Of a DNA stretch of 64,000 bases, positions 58,917 to 64,000 are shown piece after piece (position 1 is the first letter of the stretch; each line of letters starts with the position of its first letter). This DNA is from Cohnella laeviribosi DSM 21336 (GTDB lineage: Bacteria; Bacillota; Bacilli; Paenibacillales; Paenibacillaceae). The stretch is taken from contig NZ_KB899822.1 of NCBI RefSeq assembly GCF_000378425.1, positions 1 through 64,000 on the forward strand, read 5' to 3'. Under the pieces are notes generated by a model. That model was not told the DNA's origin. It saw only the letters and a program-made list of their open reading frames with translations, and searched no databases. Made by a program: the position numbers and the translations under genes.

Positions 58917-59894
58917 ATGTCGAAGGACAAAGCCGATGCCAGTGTAAAACTTTCCTTGCCCGCCGACGTTTCCTCGCGGGCCCAATTCAGCGAAGCCGTC
59001 CGCCTGTTTCTGATGGACTGCCGGTTCCGAAATCTTTCTCCGATGACCATCGAAGGATATTATACGTATTTACGGGCCTTGCAACGCGATCTCGACCAAT
59101 GGGGGCTTTCCCTGAATACCCTCACCCCAAAAGATCTCACTGTACGGATGGTCAACGAAATGCTGGAACAGGGATTCAAACCGAATACGATCAACGGAAA
59201 AATTCGGACTTGCCAACAATTTTTCAAATTCCTCCATCTCGAAGGCATCTTGGACACCAACCTTGCGGAAAGTTTGAAACCCATTAAAAATGAGCGCAAA
59301 ATGGTCCATACTTTCACCGAAGAACAAGTCCAGGCCATCATGCGCCAACCGGACCGAAAAACGTTTACCGGATTGCGCGATTATACCATGATGCTGGTCT
59401 TGCTGGATACGGGCATGCGGGTCAATGAATTAACGCAAATGAAAATTTCCCATATCGACTTTGAGGAGAAAACCATCCACATTCCCATGGGCAAAGGCCG
59501 GAAGTTCCGCGTCGTCCCCATTCAGCAAACGTGTGTAAACGCCCTAAAGGAATATTTGGAGGAACGGGGGGAACACGAGTTTGATGACCTCTGGGTCACC
59601 GTCTTCCATCAACCCTTTCGACGGTATGGTATCATCCAAATGATCAGCGGCCACTGCCAAAAGGCCGGGATCAAAGGGGTGCAAGGTTCCGCCCATACGT
59701 TCCGCCACACTTTTGCGAAATTCTTTTTAATGAACGGCGGCGATATCTTCACCCTGCAATATCTGCTGGGGCATACGACGTTGGAAATGACCCGTTACTA
59801 CGTGGAACTGTTCAGCAAAGACCTTCACAAACAGCACGAAAAATGCAGTCCGGTCGAACATCTTGCCGAAGATTTGAAAGAAGAGGTGCAATAA
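58917..59894 (+). CDS. Tyrosine recombinase/integrase, first of a tandem pair
   Basis: 325 residues. An N-terminal SAM-like core-binding domain (about 25-115) and a C-terminal catalytic domain. Catalytic set is complete: Arg168 in TGMRVNEL, Lys near 193-195 in MGKGRKFR, His260 and Arg263 in HTFRHTFAKF, His286 in GHTTLEM and Tyr295 in TRYYVELF. Ribosome site GGGAGG lies inside a small hairpin (AACTCCC/GGGAGGTT) that could limit translation. One base separates it from the next recombinase gene. Adjacent tRNA remnant indicates an integrase role rather than housekeeping XerC/D. Confidence 0.92.
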   Translation: MSKDKADASVKLSLPADVSSRAQFSEAVRLFLMDCRFRNLSPMTIEGYYTYLRALQRDLDQWGLSLNTLTPKDLTVRMVNEMLEQGFKPNTINGKIRTCQQFFKFLHLEGILDTNLAESLKPIKNERKMVHTFTEEQVQAIMRQPDRKTFTGLRDYTMMLVLLDTGMRVNELTQMKISHIDFEEKTIHIPMGKGRKFRVVPIQQTCVNALKEYLEERGEHEFDDLWVTVFHQPFRRYGIIQMISGHCQKAGIKGVQGSAHTFRHTFAKFFLMNGGDIFTLQYLLGHTTLEMTRYYVELFSKDLHKQHEKCSPVEHLAEDLKEEVQ

Positions 59895-59895
59895 C

Positions 59896-60885
59896 ATGGA
59901 CAGGCCCGTAACGCGCCGGAAAAACATCATCAAGGCGGCCGCTGTAAACACCACCACCCCTAAACGCTCCGCCGAATTTATGGATCTGGTAAAGTCCTTT
60001 CTTACGGAATGCCGGGCGAAAAACTTATCCGGACGCACGATTCAGTTTTACGAAGAGAACCTGGTCCGGATGAAAAAAATGTTTGATGAACAGGGGATCC
60101 CCTTGAACGTAACCACGCTCACAGCCCGGGAGATCAAGCACCATTATGTAGGCCGGATGATTGAAAACGGCCTGGCCAGCAATACGATCAACGGCCGGAT
60201 CAAAAGCTGCAAAGCGTTCTTCAAGTATTTGTTTGAAGAAGGGATCGTCCCCCATAACCTGGCGGAAGAAATCAAACTGGTGAAAGCGGAAAAGAAAATG
60301 ATTCAAACGTTTACAAAAGAACAGGTGGTTGCCTTGCTCCAGCAACCCGACAAAAAAACGTTTACCGGATTACGGGATTACACGATGATGGTGGTTATGC
60401 TGGAAACCGGGATGAGGATTGGGGAACTCCTCCATTTAAAGGTGGACGACGTCTTTCTCAAAGAGCTTGAAATCCGCATCCAAAAAGGCAAAGGAGGGAA
60501 AGCGCGGCGGGTCCCCATTCAAAAAACATGCGCCAAAATCCTGAAGCAATATCTGGGGGAACGGGGCGATGCGGAAACGGATGCCTTGTTCATCAGCATT
60601 GACGAGGCACCGTTGCATATCCGGACCTTTCAGGAAAATGTCCAGGAGTACGGCAAGAAGGCCGGGATTACAGGAGTCCGTGTTTCCCCGCACACCTTCC
60701 GGCATACCATGGCCAAGTTCTATATATTAAATGGCGGCGACGTCTTCACCCTGCAACAGATACTGGGGCACAGCACCCTGGACATGGTCCGATATTACGT
60801 GGAATTGTTCAGCAAAGATATTAAAGAGCAGCATCAAAAATACAGTCCCGTTGAACATATGGCCCGGTATCGAAATGTGATATAA
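59896..60885 (+). CDS. Tyrosine recombinase/integrase, second of a tandem pair
   Basis: 329 residues and clearly paralogous to the preceding gene over the whole length (TFTGLRDYTMM, GMRIGELLHLKVDD, ELFSKDIKEQHQKYSPVEH). Catalytic residues complete: Arg174, Lys198/200, His266, Arg269, His292, Tyr301. The shared C-terminal tail KYSPVEH/KCSPVEH after the Tyr is unusual and common to both. The first stop (59892-59894) and this ATG (59896) are one base apart, so the two are co-translated and may act as a heterotetramer. A terminator follows. Confidence 0.92.
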   Translation: MDRPVTRRKNIIKAAAVNTTTPKRSAEFMDLVKSFLTECRAKNLSGRTIQFYEENLVRMKKMFDEQGIPLNVTTLTAREIKHHYVGRMIENGLASNTINGRIKSCKAFFKYLFEEGIVPHNLAEEIKLVKAEKKMIQTFTKEQVVALLQQPDKKTFTGLRDYTMMVVMLETGMRIGELLHLKVDDVFLKELEIRIQKGKGGKARRVPIQKTCAKILKQYLGERGDAETDALFISIDEAPLHIRTFQENVQEYGKKAGITGVRVSPHTFRHTMAKFYILNGGDVFTLQQILGHSTLDMVRYYVELFSKDIKEQHQKYSPVEHMARYRNVI

Positions 60886-60904
60886 ATAAATCCCATTCAA
60901 GAAG

Positions 60905-60933
60905 GGGGCATCTGTTTCCGGATGCCCTTTTGT
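60905..60933 (+). terminator. Terminator after the recombinase pair
   Basis: GGGCATC (60906-60912) pairs with GATGCCC (60921-60927), then TTTTGTAT. Twenty bases after the second recombinase stop. Confidence 0.85.
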
Positions 60934-61084
60934 ATATCCAGCCAACACTGAACGTTGGGGTTTTGAAACACCCGCAGCTTTTTCATTCCCCGCGTATCAA
61001 TAGGGTTCAGTTCGCGAACGGGATGAATCTTGATGATCAGCCATTTAAATATTGAATAATCAACCTTGTATCTATATAGTATGG

Positions 61085-61468
61085 TCAGTCCGCCGGATAC
61101 AGTTGCATACGGGACAAATCAACGATAAATTTCCCGGGAATCAACAAGTCCAAATCAATTAAACCGTTAATCCCGTTATCTTCTCCGATTCGTCCAAAGT
61201 CCATGTGAAAGTCTTTGATTACAAAAGTATCCACCTGAACTTGATCGACTCTCCTTCGGATCGCCGCTTCTCTGCCTCCAATTCCTGTCATAAAACGGAT
61301 CCAGTCTTCGGGTTCGCAGGAGTGGAACAGATCATCCACCGCATCGATGGAAATAATGGACTCAGCCGCACCCGTATCAATGACCACATTCCGAATGGTC
61401 ATATGTTTTCCATGATGAGTAATGACAATAGAGGAAAATAACAGACCATCGATCAGCTTACGATTCAT
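61085..61468 (-). CDS. Retropepsin-like aspartic protease
   Basis: 127 residues from the ATG at 61468. The active-site motif is VVIDTGAAESIISIDAV near residue 30 and the C-terminal half has NGLIDLDLLIPGKFIVDLSR, the pattern of bacterial retropepsin-like (gag-pol-type, PF13650/PF13975) proteins that act as homodimers. No signal peptide, so cytoplasmic. It overlaps by 11 bp a small gene that precedes it, so the two form a unit. Target unknown. Gene GC content is below that of the region left of 58636. Confidence 0.82.
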   Translation of the reverse strand: MNRKLIDGLLFSSIVITHHGKHMTIRNVVIDTGAAESIISIDAVDDLFHSCEPEDWIRFMTGIGGREAAIRRRVDQVQVDTFVIKDFHMDFGRIGEDNGINGLIDLDLLIPGKFIVDLSRMQLYPAD

Positions 61469-61715
61469 GAACGGAAAGTCTCTTGAGCATCGGCTTATTT
61501 CGGACTTCGATGATGATTTTCTCGTTGGATGTATGATAGACAAAACGCCCGTTTGAAGCGGCAAACAACTCTTTCCACGCCTGTTGCGCATCCTGAATGG
61601 GTCTGACCACAGCCACTTCTTCCACATGAAACTTATCGTTCTCGTAATGGGATTTTAGTTCTTCCACCAGGATGAATTGATTGGGGAATAACTCCCTCAC
61701 TTCAGACCACAGCAT
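61458..61715 (-). CDS. Hypothetical partner of the retropepsin-like protein
   Basis: 85 residues with a compact alpha/beta pattern: MLWSEVRELFPNQFILVEEL, VEEVAVVRPIQDAQQAWKEL, GRFVYHTSNEKIIIEVRNK. I recall similar short proteins next to retropepsin-like genes in other bacteria, but no function. Charged, soluble, no signal. The ATG at 61715 follows an AAAGGGGTGAAAGC ribosome site. It could be substrate, adaptor or inhibitor of the protease encoded next. Confidence 0.7.
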   Translation of the reverse strand: MLWSEVRELFPNQFILVEELKSHYENDKFHVEEVAVVRPIQDAQQAWKELFAASNGRFVYHTSNEKIIIEVRNKPMLKRLSVHES

Positions 61716-61874
61716 GCTTTCACCCCTTTGCTTCCCTCTGGACTATTATACCATTACCGATAAAAGGATGGACGGTTCTCTATGTGGATCGGCGGAAACC
61801 GCTGCGGCCGCAACCCGGCCTGGCCATCATCGTTTTTTATGTAGTGAGTATTCATGATGAGAGGAAGGGGAAAC

Positions 61875-62012
61875 ATGGCGGCAAGACCCTGATTTGAGGT
61901 CCTCGTTAGCCTGTTGCTCATGGTGGTGATGACGGCCTGCGCGGAAGTGGACGCTTCACGGTCGTCGTCGCAAACTTCGGAGAGAGCTCCCGTGATGACA
62001 GCGGAGTGACCA
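61875..62012 (+). pseudogene. Remnant of a lipoprotein gene (signal peptide region)
   Basis: In frame from ATG at 61875 there is MAARP, a TGA stop (61890), then FEVLVSLLLMVVMTACAEVD, a classical lipoprotein signal with lipobox MTAC, and a Ser-rich linker (ASRSSSQTSESSRDDSGVT). The frame then runs into the opposite-strand HepT gene with no lipoprotein-like sequence. It looks like the 5' end of a lipoprotein gene cut off by insertion of the toxin-antitoxin module, with an additional stop. Confidence 0.5.
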
Positions 62013-62017
62013 CATTG

Positions 62018-62368
62018 TTATGTGATGTCTCCGATTTCCTGAATGGCCTTCTCAATCCACGGCTTCACTTCCGGCAGATTCGTTTTAATAATTTCCCAAA
62101 CAATGCTTTCATCGATCCCGAAATACTCATGAATAAGAATATTCCTTAGACCAATCATCTTCTTCCATGGAATCTCCGGATATTTGCCACGTATTTCATC
62201 GGAAACATTTTTTGACGCTTCACCAATCACTTCCAGATTACGAATCACGGCATCCACCATCATCGGATGACGAAAAAAGAAGTCATAATCGACTCCTCTG
62301 GTGTAATCAGCAATCTTGTTAATGGAGTCCAATATATCTTTCAGATAGAGCAGACTGCGGTTTTTCAT
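62018..62368 (-). CDS. hepT: HepT-like ribonuclease toxin (DUF86)
   Basis: 116 residues, all helical HEPN fold. The RNase motif R-x4-H-x-Y is intact in GLRNILIHEYFGIDE. The gene overlaps the upstream nucleotidyltransferase by 4 bp (ATGA), the standard MntA-HepT order with antitoxin first. Known HepT proteins cut RNA and are silenced when MntA attaches AMP to the Tyr of the motif. Base composition is AT-rich compared with the left part of the window, fitting recent transfer. Confidence 0.92.
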   Translation of the reverse strand: MKNRSLLYLKDILDSINKIADYTRGVDYDFFFRHPMMVDAVIRNLEVIGEASKNVSDEIRGKYPEIPWKKMIGLRNILIHEYFGIDESIVWEIIKTNLPEVKPWIEKAIQEIGDIT

Positions 62369-62652
62369 TGAAATTGTACCTCTCGAATAATGTCATTCTT
62401 CATCATCGGCTTCAATGCCTGAACCGTTACCAAATCAACCGGTTTGTTGAATACAGATTCCAGATACTCCTTCAAATCAAAAAATTCAAATCCAACCGGT
62501 TTGATGAACTCGACCAAAATGTCGATGTCACTGTTCTCCGTATGTTGGTCCCGGGCGTAAGATCCAAACACACCGATCCTGCTTACAAAAAACTTCTCAG
62601 CCAGAAACGGCTTTTGTTCTTTAAGAATTTTTTCAATATCCTTGCGCTTCAT
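62365..62652 (-). CDS. mntA: MntA-like nucleotidyltransferase antitoxin
   Basis: 95 residues. Minimal nucleotidyltransferase with G-S-x10-D-x-D in GSYARDQHTENSDIDILVEF and a C-terminal helix-strand ending LKPMMKNDIIREVQFQ. It should AMPylate and neutralise the HepT encoded by the overlapping next gene. Both genes share low GC content. Stabilisation of the integrated element or phage defence are the usual roles of this module. Confidence 0.92.
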   Translation of the reverse strand: MKRKDIEKILKEQKPFLAEKFFVSRIGVFGSYARDQHTENSDIDILVEFIKPVGFEFFDLKEYLESVFNKPVDLVTVQALKPMMKNDIIREVQFQ

Positions 62653-63174
62653 CGAAATCGCCTCACACCTGCAATTTACCGATCCTTTACTTGCTATTGA
62701 CAGTTCAACCTTCTTCCCTTATTTAACATTATATCAAAACCGTCCTGTTCTTAAAGCAGAAACGCCCGCCTGGAATTTCCCGAAACCAAGTGCATGTATC
62801 AGACATAAGCCTCGCTTGCCCGAAAAAAAGAGGACACAGCGAAAGAATCGGGGAATTTTCTTGCCGAGTCCGCCAATAACTTCTTTCTGCCCGTTGTCTC
62901 AAGCTACTTGTTCTCCTCAAGTTCCAATATCCCTCCCACAGCCGTTCGGCGATTTGTTTATGGAAATTTTTGAAAATCGGCAATTTCCTTGATCCGTCTA
63001 GGTGATTCCTCCCGTCTGTTTGTTTGGTTTCAGCCCGCAGTTGCTGGGCCCGCGACAGCGAGACCGGTTTGCCGCCGGCACCGCGTCTGCTGTCGTTTTA
63101 TTATAGGCACCCGTGTGCCGGATGTATTGTAAAAAGGCGACACCGCCGTTCTGAAAGCGGGACTGACGGCCCTT
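62653..63174. other. Gene-free stretch with one unit-like relative of the 52-bp repeat
   Basis: No credible gene is seen. An AT-rich promoter-like part lies at 62690-62745 upstream of the antitoxin gene. Bases 62867-62890 (AGTCCGCCAATAACTTCTTT, then CTGCC) resemble the core of the array unit at 14852-15258 (AGTCCGCCCAGTACCCTTCT, then TTGCC). The remainder up to 63174 shows short GC-rich hairpins without clear role. Confidence 0.4.
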
Positions 63175-63546
63175 CTATTTCCGCCAGAACGTCGAACAGC
63201 CAGCTTTGTCCCGAATATTAAACGCAATAATGTCCGCCAGCAAGTCGTAATGGACCGGCTCGTTCCACGGAATCCGAAACAGACCTTTCGTGGCGCTGTA
63301 GCCGGCCCGGGCGATGTCGTGGGCAAAAAGCCTCATGGTCTTCTCTTCTGGGGAAACACTGACATGCTGCTTCGCCGCGGAAAAAGCGATGATAAAGGTA
63401 CCGTGATCGGTAAACATGGGCGTGTTCCACTTGATTTGCGGTTCCAATTGCGGAAATCTTCTGGCCACCCACGTCAACATTTCCTCCAGCCGGCCGCGGT
63501 GATCCGGATGGCGGATGCCTGCCAGATAATCGGTAAAAACCTCCAT
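63175..63546 (-). CDS. DUF1801 (YdhG-like) small protein
   Basis: 123 residues from the ATG at 63546 (GGAGGGAG upstream). DUF1801 pattern: [60 protein letters not shown]. The family includes Bacillus YdhG/FraA-like proteins described as iron chaperones, though most members are uncharacterised. It lies 37 bp after the YdeI-like gene in the same direction, a common pairing. Confidence 0.82.
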   Translation of the reverse strand: MEVFTDYLAGIRHPDHRGRLEEMLTWVARRFPQLEPQIKWNTPMFTDHGTFIIAFSAAKQHVSVSPEEKTMRLFAHDIARAGYSATKGLFRIPWNEPVHYDLLADIIAFNIRDKAGCSTFWRK

Positions 63547-63583
63547 GCCCGTTACTCCCTCCAACTCCGCGGTTTGCCTGCGC

Positions 63584-64000
63584 CTAATCGTTCAGTCCTT
63601 TTCCGCTCAGAATATGCGGGATATATTTTTCGATTCTAGCCTCCCGGGTTTTGGCTTGTTTGGGCGCGGAAAAATGAAGAATGTACGCTCTCTGCCGTCC
63701 CGGCGTCAACGCCTCAAAAGCCGTTTTCAAGCCCGGTACTTCCGTAAATTTCTTCTGCAGCTCCTCCGGAATGGGATGCTCCACATTCTTTTGAACGTTC
63801 CCTTGCAAACCGGTTTTTTCCACTTCAACGGCTTCCTCAATATAGGTCTTCAAGACCGGCCGCATTTGGTCGATTTCCTGGACATTGGCGAACCGAATCT
63901 GGCGAGCCAACTGAACATGTTCCGTCTGCCGGACAAGGATCCCGTAGGGATCTTTTAACAACGCGCCTTTGTGAAACAGAAGCGCGCAGTAATTCTTAAA
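63584..64000 (-). CDS. YdeI/OmpD-associated family protein, 5' end outside the window
   Basis: At least 138 residues are visible and the frame is open to the window edge ([20 protein letters not shown] at the entry), so the start lies beyond 64000. Family segments: [30 protein letters not shown] and the C-terminal [20 protein letters not shown] with Arg/Lys-rich end. These proteins (YdeI, DUF1905/OmdA neighbours) are small cytosolic proteins of unclear role. It precedes the DUF1801 gene. Confidence 0.82.
   Translation of the reverse strand, partial: FKNYCALLFHKGALLKDPYGILVRQTEHVQLARQIRFANVQEIDQMRPVLKTYIEEAVEVEKTGLQGNVQKNVEHPIPEELQKKFTEVPGLKTAFEALTPGRQRAYILHFSAPKQAKTREARIEKYIPHILSGKGLND

Noticed and set aside
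58917-60885. Housekeeping XerC/XerD
   Set aside because: Two adjacent paralogues beside a tRNA half site with accessory genes fit element integrases; XerC and XerD are usually unlinked and shorter.
62729-62983. Leftward open frame of 84 codons before the DUF1801 gene region
   Set aside because: No ribosome site, composition rich in Arg/Trp/Ser without family pattern, and it overlaps the repeat-like stretch at 62867.

Overview
The window looks like chromosome from a GC-rich, endospore-forming member of the Paenibacillaceae (Paenibacillus, Cohnella or Thermobacillus type). The evidence is gene content: YesM/YesN-type two-component systems beside Lpl/Lac-type sugar ABC importers, intracellular GH10 xylanase and GH52 xylosidase, GH42 beta-galactosidase, a Lia/Psp envelope-stress system, CgeB-like spore-surface proteins, and strong AGGAGG ribosome sites with some GTG and TTG starts. 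The species cannot be fixed from sequence alone.

Layout. 1-245: end of an insertion sequence that has cut a GH2 beta-galactosidase gene (lacZ). 239-7498: sugar-import operon read leftward (YesN, YesM, binding protein, two permeases, truncated lacZ). 7810-8196: small unknown gene. 8372-13165: Lia/Psp-type stress locus (LiaF-LiaS-LiaR, and a second unit LiaI-like, PspA, PspC, PspA). 13414-14001: secreted NlpC/P60 hydrolase. 14002-15503: gene-free region with degenerate repeats and an array of about eight 52-bp units. 15504-18671: GH52 beta-xylosidase divergent from an AraC regulator. 18718-40748: a 22-kb leftward surface-glycan island holding a nonulosonic-acid set (NeuB, NeuC, NeuA), two tandem Maf/DUF115 glycosyltransferases, GDP-mannose/GDP-6-deoxyhexose enzymes (ManC, Gmd, Rmd-like), two CgeB-like proteins, strongly basic proteins and accessory enzymes (TPP enzyme, two oxidoreductases, two methyltransferases). 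41024-44072: GH42 beta-galactosidase divergent from an AraC regulator. 44234-51486: ArsR-like regulator and a Dpp/Opp-type ABC importer with a clear promoter/operator. 51567-58310: xylo-oligosaccharide operon (sensor kinase, binding protein, two permeases, GH10 xylanase), matching the Geobacillus xynC-E-F-G plus intracellular xylanase layout but lacking the response regulator. 58636-64000: probable integrated element starting at a tRNA-Leu 3' half, with two tandem tyrosine recombinases, a retropepsin-like pair, a HepT/MntA toxin-antitoxin module and small genes of lower GC content.

How it works together. The two carbohydrate operons and the stand-alone glycosidases would import and split galactosides and xylo-oligosaccharides in the cytoplasm; cre-like sites at both binding-protein promoters point to CcpA control. 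All three ABC operons carry a hairpin directly between the binding-protein gene and the first permease gene, a likely way to make more binding protein than membrane subunit. The glycan island would make CMP-nonulosonate and GDP-6-deoxyhexose donors and pass them to surface proteins, either flagellin or the spore crust.

Most interesting leads: the glycan island with duplicated Maf genes and a shared Gly/aromatic motif linking a 79-residue basic protein to both CgeB proteins; the tRNA-Leu/tandem-integrase boundary; the 52-bp array and a possible relative inside the element; and the retropepsin pair.
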